From: Ruminococcus callidus
GTDB lineage: Bacteria > Bacillota > Clostridia > Oscillospirales > Ruminococcaceae
Length of the DNA: 12,087 nucleotides
NCBI RefSeq assembly: GCF_020709055.1
Contig: NZ_JAJFCK010000057.1
Coordinates: 1-12,087, forward strand
Direction: 5' to 3'
The position numbers and the translations under genes are program-made. The notes beneath the pieces are model-generated. The model made no database searches. It was not told where the DNA came from and worked only from the letters and a program-made list of their open reading frames with translations. This document shows positions 6,201 to 12,087 of this stretch, one piece after another; positions within the stretch are counted from its first letter, which is position 1, and each line of letters begins with the position of its first letter.

Positions 6201-7997
6201 ATGAAATTTTCTGACGGCCTTTGGCTGAACCAGCGGGGGTATGAGGTTTCCTATGCAACGCAGGCGTATGAGGTGACAACTACCCGGAACTCGATCCATG
6301 TATTTGCCACGGCAAATGCCATCTGGAATCGTGCCATGACACTCGGCGGTGTGACATTCGAGATCATCTACACTGCAGTTGCGCCGGACGTGATCCGTGT
6401 GCAGATCGCCCACCATCGTGGCGGACTGAAAAACAAGCCCCAGTTTGACTTGAACCTGCCGGAGGGCTACGTGCCGGATGACATCCACGAGGAGGACGGC
6501 TTCGTCTCCATGACTGCCGGCAGCACCACTGTGAAGATCAAGAAGGGCACAGACGGCTGGGATGTGTCCTATCTGCGGAACGGCAAGCGCATCACCGGCG
6601 GCGGCTGGCGATCCACCTCCTACATTCAGGAGAACAAGTTCCATCGGGATGCCCGCCTCTCTGTGCAGACCGATGACGAATTTTTCAATTTCCCGCAGGA
6701 CAGCCGCAGTGCCTATGTGCGGGAACAGCTGACGCTGGATGTGGGCGAATGCGTCTACGGCTTCGGCGAGAAGTTCACTCCCTTTGTCAAGAACGGTCAG
6801 ACCGTGGAAACATGGAACTCCGACGGCGGCACCTGCTCCGACCAGAGCTATAAGTGCATCCCGTTCTATCTGACCTCCAATAAGTACGGCATTCTGGTGA
6901 ACACCGCAGATAAGGTTTCCTTTGAGGTGGCTTCGGATACTATCAACAAGGTTTCCTTTACCGTACCGGGCGAGGAACTGGACTACTTCTTCATCGGCGG
7001 TGAAAACTTACAGGAAGTTCTGGTGAACTACACCGACCTCACCGGCAAGCCGGCACTTCCGCCGGCAAAGACCTTCGGTCTGTGGCTGTCCACCTCTTTC
7101 ACCACCACCTATGACGAGGAGACCGTTACCTCGTTTATCAGCGGCATGGCAGAGCGTGACATTCCCCTCCAGATGTTCCACTTCGACTGCTTCTGGATGA
7201 AGGAATACCACTGGACGGACTTCGAGTGGGATCTGACCCAGTTCCCTGACCCGCCGGCAATGCTGAAGCGTCTGGCAGACCGGGGACTGGGACTGTGCTG
7301 CTGGATCAACCCGTACATCTCCCAGCGCTCCTGCCTGTTTGACATCGGCGTGGAGAAGGGCTACTTCCTGAAGAATCCGGACGGCAGCGTCTTCCAGACC
7401 GATATGTGGCAGCCAGGTATGGCGATCGTGGACTTTACCAATCCGGAGGCAGCCAAGTGGTTCGCATCCGGCGTGCGCAAGCTGTGCGAGATGGGCGTGA
7501 CTGCCATCAAGACCGACTTCGGCGAGCGCATCCCCACCAAGGTGGTATACCACAACGGCGCAGACCCCATTGCCATGCACAATTATTATACGTATCTGTA
7601 TAACAAGACCGTGTTCGAGGTGCTGGAGGACTACTACGGCAAGGGACAGGCGTGCCTGTTCGCCAGAAGCGCCACCGTCGGCGGTCAGAAGTTCCCGGTA
7701 CACTGGGGCGGCGACTGCTCCGCAGAGTACACCTCCATGGCGGAAACTCTCCGTGGCGGACTGTCCCTGTGCTCCTCCGGCTTCGGCTTCTTCAGCCACG
7801 ACATCGGCGGCTTCGAGGCAACCGCTTCGCCGGATGTCTATAAGCGCTGGTGCGCATTCGGTCTGATGTCCACCCACAGCCGCCTCCACGGCTCCACTTC
7901 CTACCGTGTGCCGTGGAATTTCGACGAGGAGTCCTGCGATGTCCTGCGCTTCTTTACCAAGCTCAAGGGCAAGCTCATGCCGTACCTCTTCGCATAG
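6201..7997 (+). CDS. GH31 alpha-xylosidase, open frame up to an in-frame amber codon
   Basis: The 598 codons before the stop encode most of a family 31 glycoside hydrolase resembling E. coli alpha-xylosidase YicI (772 residues), which releases alpha-linked xylose from xyloglucan-type oligosaccharides. The N-terminal beta-sandwich spans about residues 1-285 and the catalytic barrel follows. The nucleophile is Asp439 in KTDFGERIP, and the acid/base is Asp505 in HWGGDC. SHDIGGFE and HSRLHGS are also typical. There is no signal peptide, so the enzyme is probably intracellular, acting on imported oligosaccharides. The frame stops at TAG (7995-7997) in the final barrel helix (MPYLFA-stop-AVKTHTTGIPMMR), where YicI has Glu. 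The downstream reading continues in the same frame to 8540. As read, the product lacks the C-terminal beta domains and is probably inactive, unless the stop is suppressed or is a sequence error. No sugar transporter or regulator lies beside it. Confidence 0.9.
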   Translation: MKFSDGLWLNQRGYEVSYATQAYEVTTTRNSIHVFATANAIWNRAMTLGGVTFEIIYTAVAPDVIRVQIAHHRGGLKNKPQFDLNLPEGYVPDDIHEEDGFVSMTAGSTTVKIKKGTDGWDVSYLRNGKRITGGGWRSTSYIQENKFHRDARLSVQTDDEFFNFPQDSRSAYVREQLTLDVGECVYGFGEKFTPFVKNGQTVETWNSDGGTCSDQSYKCIPFYLTSNKYGILVNTADKVSFEVASDTINKVSFTVPGEELDYFFIGGENLQEVLVNYTDLTGKPALPPAKTFGLWLSTSFTTTYDEETVTSFISGMAERDIPLQMFHFDCFWMKEYHWTDFEWDLTQFPDPPAMLKRLADRGLGLCCWINPYISQRSCLFDIGVEKGYFLKNPDGSVFQTDMWQPGMAIVDFTNPEAAKWFASGVRKLCEMGVTAIKTDFGERIPTKVVYHNGADPIAMHNYYTYLYNKTVFEVLEDYYGKGQACLFARSATVGGQKFPVHWGGDCSAEYTSMAETLRGGLSLCSSGFGFFSHDIGGFEATASPDVYKRWCAFGLMSTHSRLHGSTSYRVPWNFDEESCDVLRFFTKLKGKLMPYLFA

Positions 7998-8540
7998 GCA
8001 GTCAAGACCCACACCACCGGTATCCCGATGATGCGCCCCATGGTCATGGACTATACTGACGACATCGCCTGCCGCTATCTGGATCAGCAGTACATGCTGG
8101 GCGATAACCTGTTGTGCGCACCGGTATTTCGGGAGGACGGCGTGGCAAACTTCTACCTGCCGGAGGGCAAGTGGTACGACATCATCACCGGCAAGACCTA
8201 CGAGGGCGGCAAGTATCACGCTGTGACCTGCACCTTCCTGGAGATGCCGGTGCTGGCAAAGCCCAACTCCATCGTTGCGTTCGGTGCATTTGAGAACCAG
8301 TTTGAGTACGACTATCTCAGCGGCGCAGACTTCTGCATCTGCAATCTGGAGGACGGCAAGTCTGCCTCGGCATCGGTTTACGATACCAAGGCAAATCTGG
8401 TGCTGACGCTCACCGCAACCCGCAAGGGCAATACCATCACCATCGAGAGCGGCGAAACCGACAAGACCTTCACCGTCTCCGTTGCCGGCACAGACAGGAA
8501 GATCACCATGCAGGGCGGCAGGGGCGAGATCACTCTGTAA
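7998..8540 (+). pseudogene. C-terminal part of the GH31 alpha-xylosidase after the amber codon
   Basis: These 180 codons continue in exactly the same frame as the upstream gene. They encode the end of the barrel and the C-terminal beta domains (PMMRPMVMDYTDDIACRYLDQQYMLGDNLLCAPVF, then FYLPEGKWYDIITG), ending at TAA. YicI has the same stretches in the same order. Together the two parts would give about 779 residues, the normal family length. The first ATG (8028) has no good ribosome site, so separate translation is unlikely. No other stop or frameshift is present, so the lesion is recent, an artefact or tolerated. Confidence 0.88.
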
Positions 8541-8569
8541 GAGTCCGCTTCTGCAAAGGCAATCCCATG

Positions 8570-8595
8570 GTAGGGACACGGCGTGCCGTGTCCGC
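8570..8595. repeat. GGACACGG/CCGTGTCC palindromic repeat
   Basis: TAGGGACACGG-CGTG-CCGTGTCCGCA is a near-perfect copy of the family. It lies 30 bases after the GH31 stop codon at the start of a 347-base gene-free gap and could act as a weak 3' hairpin for that transcript. Confidence 0.82.
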
Positions 8596-8603
8596 ACAAA
8601 ATA

Positions 8604-8712
8604 GGCTCCCCTGAAAGGGGTGATTCCCCATGGAATGGGGAAATGTCACGAAGTGACAAAAGGGACCGCTCGGTAAGAGCTGGCAGTGCGCAGCACTGAC
8701 TGAGGGGTCTTC
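8604..8712. repeat. CCCCTGAAAGGGG multi-hairpin module, copy 2
   Basis: In order there are CCCCT/AGGGG with loop GAA, TTCCCCAT/ATGGGGAA (8624-8631 and 8635-8642), TGTCAC/GTGACA (8644-8649 and 8653-8658) and CAGTGC/GCACTG (8684-8689 and 8693-8698), ending in GAGGGGTCTTC. The layout matches 3922-4040, and where stems differ both arms have changed. Confidence 0.75.
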
Positions 8713-8737
8713 ACTTATGCTGAAAAGGATTTTACGA

Positions 8738-8790
8738 AAGGACCTCTCCACCGCCTAACGGCGGTCCCCCTCCCCTTTCAGGGGAGGCTA
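8738..8790 (-). repeat. Short inverted relative of the multi-hairpin module
   Basis: Read on the minus strand it is TAGCCTCCCCTGAAAGGGG, then AGGGGGACCGCC, loop, GGCGGTGGAGAGGTCC. That is the two ends of the 3922-4040 module without the middle hairpins. Its arms are CCTCCCCT/AGGGGAGG (8769-8776 and 8780-8787) and ACCGCC/GGCGGT (8750-8755 and 8760-8765). Confidence 0.72.
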
Positions 8791-8810
8791 TCATGAAAAT
8801 TGATTTTTGT

Positions 8811-8856
8811 GAGCTGGCAAGCCGTAGGCTTGACTGAGGGGTTCCTTCGTGGAACC
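8811..8856 (+). repeat. GAGCTGG-hairpin-ACTGAGGGG module
   Basis: GAGCTGG and TGACTGAGGGGTT flank the hairpin CAAGCC/GGCTTG (8818-8823 and 8827-8832), followed by TTCC/GGAA. The same flanks surround a different stem at 8684-8698. The module ends about 30 bases before the PH-domain gene. I could not identify a promoter for that gene in this gap. Confidence 0.7.
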
Positions 8857-8887
8857 TGGAGCAAAAGATTTGAAAGGAAGGACAGAT

Positions 8888-9295
8888 ATGGCTGGCGGAA
8901 AAACCAAAGACGGACTGGAGTATCTCTGGACGGATAAAAAGCGAACGCTGTTTGGACTGCCCCTGTCCTTTACCCGATATTACCTGACAGACACCCGCCT
9001 GATCACACGGGTGGGATTCCTGACCATCACCGAGGACGAGCTGGACATCTACCGCATCACCGACAAGAAAATGGAGCTGCCGCTGGGGCAGCGGCTCTTC
9101 GGCTGCGGAACGATCATTCTGTTCAGCAAGGACGTGGACACCCCGGAAAAGGAGATCTGTTCGGTCAAAAATCCGCGGCAGGTGTCCGACCTCATCACCG
9201 CCTGCATCAATGAGCAGCGGGATCAGTTCGGCATCCGCGGCAAAGATATGGTGGGTCCCGGCGGTATGCCGCCGGAGAACCCGCCGGAAGAATAA
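8888..9295 (+). CDS. Bacterial PH-domain protein (bPH/DUF304-like)
   Basis: This 135-residue protein consists mainly of one bacterial pleckstrin-homology fold of the YdbS/DUF304 type, at about residues 15-110. The pattern DKKRTLFGLPLSFTRYYLTDTRLITRVGFLTITEDELDIYRITD, followed by GCGTIILFS and NPRQVSDLI, is typical. There are no transmembrane segments, unlike many bPH_2 proteins that carry them next to the domain. The C-terminus is a short proline-rich tail (GPGGMPPENPPEE). Its function is unknown. I start it at 8888 because AAGGAAGG lies six bases upstream; an earlier in-frame ATG at 8849 falls in repeat sequence. The FkbM gene follows after 37 bases on the same strand, so the two are probably cotranscribed. 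Confidence 0.84.
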   Translation: MAGGKTKDGLEYLWTDKKRTLFGLPLSFTRYYLTDTRLITRVGFLTITEDELDIYRITDKKMELPLGQRLFGCGTIILFSKDVDTPEKEICSVKNPRQVSDLITACINEQRDQFGIRGKDMVGPGGMPPENPPEE

Positions 9296-9332
9296 TCGCC
9301 ATACGGATTCAGAGAGAAAGGAGGTCCTGAAC

Positions 9333-10403
9333 ATGCTTTCTTTTATCACAGAGAAACAGTCCTCGTGGGAAAAATTACAGGCGGAGACCCGTCCGATCTT
9401 TATCTACGGGATGGGCGACGGTGCAGAAAAGATCATGCGTGTCTTTCGGGAAAAGTCCATTCCGCTTGCCGGCATTTTTGCAAGCGATGACTTTGTGCGG
9501 GGGCATTCGTTTGCCGGCTACAAAGTGCGGAAGCTCTCCGAAATCGAAGCACAGGTCAGCGATTTTGTCATCGTGCTGGCGTTTGCCGCCGGCTACCAGT
9601 CCCTGGTGGACAAGATCGTGGAGATCGGAAAACGCCATACCCTCATCGTGCCGGATGTTCCGGTGGCAGGCGGCGGTCTGTTCACCTATGAGTACTGTCT
9701 GGAGCATGCGGCAGAACTGGAGGAGGTCTATGGAATGCTGGCGGACGACGAGTCCCGCCGTGTCTATGCCAGCATCATCAACTTTAAGATCAGCGGCAAC
9801 ATCCGCTACCTGCTGGATGTCACAACCCCCAAGACGGAGATCTACCGCAAGATCATCAACCTCACCCCCAACGAGGTCTATGTGGATCTGGGCGCATACA
9901 ACGGCGACACGATTCAGGAGGTGCTTCAGCTCACACGGGGCAAGTACATCCGCATCTACGCCATCGAGCCGGACCGCAAGAACTTCAAGAAGCTCTGCAA
10001 GTATCTGGACGGCATGAACTACGTCTACGCCTATAACGCCGTGGCGTGGTGTCTGGATACCACTGTGCCCTTTGCCACCAAGGCAGGACGGCAGTCCGCC
10101 GTGTCCGCCTTCGGGCAGCAGATCGACGCGCGCTCGGTGGACAGCATCCTGCAGGGGAAACCGGCGACCATCATCAAGATGGACGTGGAGGGCTGCGAAC
10201 GGGAGGCGCTCTGGGGCGCATCCCAGACCATCGCCCACTTCTCCCCCAAGCTGATGGTGTCCCTCTACCACCGGAACGAGGACATTTTCGCCCTGCCGCT
10301 GCTCATCCGGCGGCTCAACCCGAACTATGACCTGTATGTGCGGCATCAGCTGTACATTCCGGCGTGGGAAACCAACCTGTACGCCGTTCCCTCCGAGAAA
10401 TAA
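9333..10403 (+). CDS. FkbM-family methyltransferase with an N-terminal Rossmann-like domain
   Basis: This 356-residue protein has two parts. Residues 18-110 (RPIFIYGMGDGAEKIMRVF, then GIFASDDFVRGHSFAGYKV and FVIVLAFAAGY) resemble the nucleotide-binding domain found in front of many sugar-modifying enzymes. Residues 180-325 are an FkbM methyltransferase with the SAM-binding motif VYVDLGAYNGDT, the acidic IYAIEPD and the family signature IIKMDVEGCEREAL. FkbM proteins usually O-methylate sugars or other hydroxyl groups on secondary metabolites and surface polysaccharides; the substrate here cannot be read from sequence. The start is firm, with AAAGGAGGT seven bases before the ATG. The TAA stop directly adjoins a repeat element. 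The convergent gene is a glycosyltransferase, which fits glycan modification only loosely. Confidence 0.9.
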   Translation: MLSFITEKQSSWEKLQAETRPIFIYGMGDGAEKIMRVFREKSIPLAGIFASDDFVRGHSFAGYKVRKLSEIEAQVSDFVIVLAFAAGYQSLVDKIVEIGKRHTLIVPDVPVAGGGLFTYEYCLEHAAELEEVYGMLADDESRRVYASIINFKISGNIRYLLDVTTPKTEIYRKIINLTPNEVYVDLGAYNGDTIQEVLQLTRGKYIRIYAIEPDRKNFKKLCKYLDGMNYVYAYNAVAWCLDTTVPFATKAGRQSAVSAFGQQIDARSVDSILQGKPATIIKMDVEGCEREALWGASQTIAHFSPKLMVSLYHRNEDIFALPLLIRRLNPNYDLYVRHQLYIPAWETNLYAVPSEK

Positions 10404-10565
10404 GAATCGGTCTTCACAAGAAATATATGTGGATTTTCGAGCATAATTTTGTTGCAGACAAGGCAAAAATACGCAGGCGGGCTGTCGCCCGGCAAGTATT
10501 TTTCACGCAGGATGCAGCAAAACTTGCCGAAAAGACACGTGGATACACTTGTGAAGACAGGTTCT
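10403..10565. repeat. About 160-bp inverted-repeat element, copy 2
   Basis: The ends AGAATCGGTCTTCACAAG (10403-10420) and CTTGTGAAGACAGGTTCT (10548-10565) are inverted repeats matching at 16 of 18 positions. Inside are a second imperfect arm pair and a central hairpin at 10465-10503. The left end begins at the last base of the methyltransferase TAA stop codon, and the right end lies about 20 bases before the terminator hairpin. It is in the same plus-strand orientation as copy 1 (1919-2079). No transposase or convincing open frame is inside it, and no clear target-site duplication is visible. Confidence 0.85.
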
Positions 10566-10578
10566 AAGAAAGGCAATC

Positions 10579-10620
10579 CAAAAAAGCCGCCGGAAACGCA
10601 GATGGTTTCCGGCGGCTGCT
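10579..10620. terminator. Convergent-gene terminator, probably bidirectional
   Basis: A perfect 12-bp stem (GCCGCCGGAAAC / GTTTCCGGCGGC, arms 10586-10597 and 10605-10616, 7-nt loop) lies between the methyltransferase and the glycosyltransferase. The minus strand has TTTTTT directly after it, making a strong terminator for the glycosyltransferase. The plus-strand tail (TGCTGTTTT) is weaker. Confidence 0.92.
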
Positions 10621-10642
10621 GTTTTATGGAGAAAACAGACTC

Positions 10643-11785
10643 TTATTGGTCCATCGCCTGACGATACAGCTCCCGCATCTGCATCATCCGTCCCTCTCCG
10701 GAGAACCGCACCGCATCGGCACGGTTGTGTGCGCCCATCTGTTTGCGGAGCAGCTTGTTGTCGCAGAGCTGCTGGATGGCATCAGCGCAGGCGAGCACCA
10801 GATCGCCTTTCAGACAGCAGGCGCTCTCCCCTGCCTCCGCATAGGTTTTCGTGCCGTGCACCCGTGTGACAATGAGGGGCAGACCGGCAGCCATTGCCTC
10901 CAGCGCCGCCATGCCGCAGCCCTCCCGGCGGGATGGCATGCAGAAGATGTCCGCTGCCCCCAGCAGATCCGGAATGTCCGTCCGGTAGCCCAGCAGGTGC
11001 ACCCGCTCTGTGAGGTGTAGTTTCTCCGTCAGCTTCCGGAGAAAGGGCATATCCGGCCCCTCGCCGCAGATGATATAGTGCAGCTGATCCAGCTCCCGCA
11101 GCCGTGTCATCGCCTGTAACACAATGCGCAGCCGCTTCTGCATCCGCAGCGTGCCCACGGAGAGCAGCACCGTGGCATCCTCCGGAATGCGCAGCTCCCG
11201 CCGCACCTCTGCCGCACTGCGCTGAGGAGTGGCGTACCGTGCGCAGTCCAGCCCCACGTCCGGCAGATCAACCACCTGTGCAGCGTGGAGGCATTTTTTC
11301 GCATAGGCGGCATCCTCCGGACATACGGTCAGCATGACCTGCGTGTGTCTGCTGTGCCGGCGTTCCAGCGGCGCAAAGACCAGCCGTTCCGCCCCGTGGC
11401 AGCCGTGAAATACCCGGAAGTCGTGGGCGGTGTAGAATACCGGAATCCCCAGCTTTTCCGCCACGCTTCTGCCGTAGATGCCGGCGATGGTGCCGTGGCA
11501 GTGGAGCAGGTCGGGCTTCAGCTCCTCCAGCAGCGCCGTCAGCGCCTGCTTTGCCCGGTGGTTTTGGAGGAGGGAGAGGGCGTTGTCGGAAAAGGGAATG
11601 TCGTGCCAGATGAGTTTCGGGAATGTCTGGTTAAAGGCGTGGAGAGCGGCAGCGGAAACCGCCGGCTGCTGCAAATCGCACACCATGTGGATCTCACAGC
11701 CCAGTGTCTGGAGGGCGGTGAGATCGTTTTTTGTAAATTGTACCAGCACGGCAGCAGATGCCGCCAGCAGAACGATACGCTTCAT
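10643..11785 (-). CDS. GT4-family glycosyltransferase
   Basis: This 380-residue protein is a GT-B fold retaining glycosyltransferase of family GT4. It probably transfers a sugar from a nucleotide donor during assembly of a surface polysaccharide or glycoconjugate at the cytoplasmic face of the membrane. The N-terminal acceptor domain covers about residues 1-175 (PDLLHCHGTIAGIYG, VFYTAHDFRVFHG). The donor domain follows, with LLSVGTLRMQKR (Lys217), HYIICGEGPD, HLLGYRTDIPDLLGAADIFCMPS and the EX7E motif Glu288/Glu296 in REGCGMAALEAMAAGLPLI. It resembles EpsD/CapM-type exopolysaccharide transferases, but donor and acceptor cannot be assigned. AAAGGA lies about eleven bases before the ATG at 11785, which is usable but not strong. 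The gene is alone on its strand, with its own promoter and terminator. Confidence 0.92.
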   Translation of the reverse strand: MKRIVLLAASAAVLVQFTKNDLTALQTLGCEIHMVCDLQQPAVSAAALHAFNQTFPKLIWHDIPFSDNALSLLQNHRAKQALTALLEELKPDLLHCHGTIAGIYGRSVAEKLGIPVFYTAHDFRVFHGCHGAERLVFAPLERRHSRHTQVMLTVCPEDAAYAKKCLHAAQVVDLPDVGLDCARYATPQRSAAEVRRELRIPEDATVLLSVGTLRMQKRLRIVLQAMTRLRELDQLHYIICGEGPDMPFLRKLTEKLHLTERVHLLGYRTDIPDLLGAADIFCMPSRREGCGMAALEAMAAGLPLIVTRVHGTKTYAEAGESACCLKGDLVLACADAIQQLCDNKLLRKQMGAHNRADAVRFSGEGRMMQMRELYRQAMDQ

Positions 11786-11822
11786 AGATTAAAAGATTCC
11801 TTTCTGCGATGTTGTTGCACTA

Positions 11823-11851
11823 AGTATAGCATAAAATTCCGAAAAAGTCCA
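11823..11851 (-). promoter_or_regulatory. Probable promoter of the glycosyltransferase gene
   Basis: On the minus strand TGGACT (11846-11851) and TATACT (11823-11828) are 17 bases apart. A TG one base before the -10 box makes it an extended -10 promoter. The leader would be about 30 bases. Confidence 0.7.
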
Positions 11852-11921
11852 GCGGCGGAGAATTTTTGTGCGTCTCTGCGAAATTTCTGAATGCTTGCTT
11901 CTGCAATTTTGCAGCATGTCC

Positions 11922-12087
11922 TGTAGGGACACGGCACGCCGTGTCCGCCAATTTCAGCAAAGGGACATCCCGTTGGAAACGTTCCACCGGAACGTTTCCA
12001 AAATCAAGGCATTACAAACGGCAAACAGGGCGGAGCGGTCTTGTTCGCTCCGCCCTCGAAAAGCTGTCGCTTTTCTCACCCACCTTC
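11922..12087. repeat. Second copy of the hairpin mosaic, cut by the window edge
   Basis: It starts with the palindrome GTAGGGACACGG-CACG-CCGTGTCCGCC. It continues with AACGTTCC/GGAACGTT around 11980, GGGCGGAGCG/CGCTCCGCCC and GAAAAGC-TGTC-GCTTTTC, then TCACCCACCTTC. The order and spacing follow 3572-3763, minus a segment of about 25 bases (TTTCACAAAACAAAAATTTG region). No gene is visible from 11786 to the end. Confidence 0.82.

Noticed and set aside
6201..8540. Genome-wide reassignment of TAG to an amino acid
   Set aside because: The deacetylase ends in TAG at its natural C-terminus with a terminator just beyond. The other genes end in TAA or TGA, and no other internal TAG interrupts a gene in the window.
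7008..8597. A 529-codon minus-strand open frame over the 3' part of the GH31 gene
   Set aside because: It mirrors a conserved GH31 coding sequence, has no recognisable motif, and runs into repeat sequence at its 5' end.
9375..10466. A 363-codon minus-strand open frame opposite the FkbM gene
   Set aside because: It is a shadow of the methyltransferase. Its N-terminus comes from the 160-bp repeat element.

Overview
The window looks like chromosome from a mid-GC Gram-positive bacterium of the Clostridia, probably a gut Ruminococcus or Oscillospiraceae relative. The evidence is strong AGGAGG-type ribosome sites, sigma-A style promoters, rho-independent terminators, a clostridial nifS-nifU pair, an IreB homologue and a DUF1540 protein. 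No rRNA, tRNA, CRISPR array, transposase or phage gene is visible. The genus assignment is inference.

Layout. Positions 239-3371 hold a minus-strand sulfur block: O-acetylhomoserine sulfhydrylase (metY, with a clear promoter), then cysteine desulfurase (nifS) and its Fe-S scaffold partner (nifU), which overlap by 14 bases. Positions 3463-4190 have no gene and are packed with short hairpin repeats. Positions 4191-5801 hold three separate minus-strand genes, each followed by its own terminator: a PdaA-like polysaccharide deacetylase, the IreB regulatory phosphoprotein and a cysteine-rich DUF1540 protein. Positions 6201-8540 hold a plus-strand GH31 alpha-xylosidase gene interrupted by one in-frame TAG at 7995-7997. 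Positions 8541-8887 are another repeat cluster. Positions 8888-10403 hold a two-gene plus-strand unit, a bacterial PH-domain protein and an FkbM-type methyltransferase. A GT4 glycosyltransferase on the minus strand (10643-11785) converges on it. The last 140 bases repeat the hairpin mosaic seen at 3570-3760.

How the genes fit together. NifS and NifU act together in Fe-S assembly, and MetY is a neighbouring sulfur-assimilation enzyme. The deacetylase, IreB, FkbM methyltransferase and glycosyltransferase all plausibly bear on the cell envelope, but they are not one operon.

The most unusual content is non-coding. Two copies of a roughly 160-bp inverted-repeat element (1919-2079 and 10403-10565) each begin at the last base of a TAA stop codon and lie between that stop and a terminator hairpin. 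Their central hairpins differ in sequence but keep pairing. A separate set of small palindromes fills nearly every longer intergenic gap and shows the same pattern of changed but still complementary stems.
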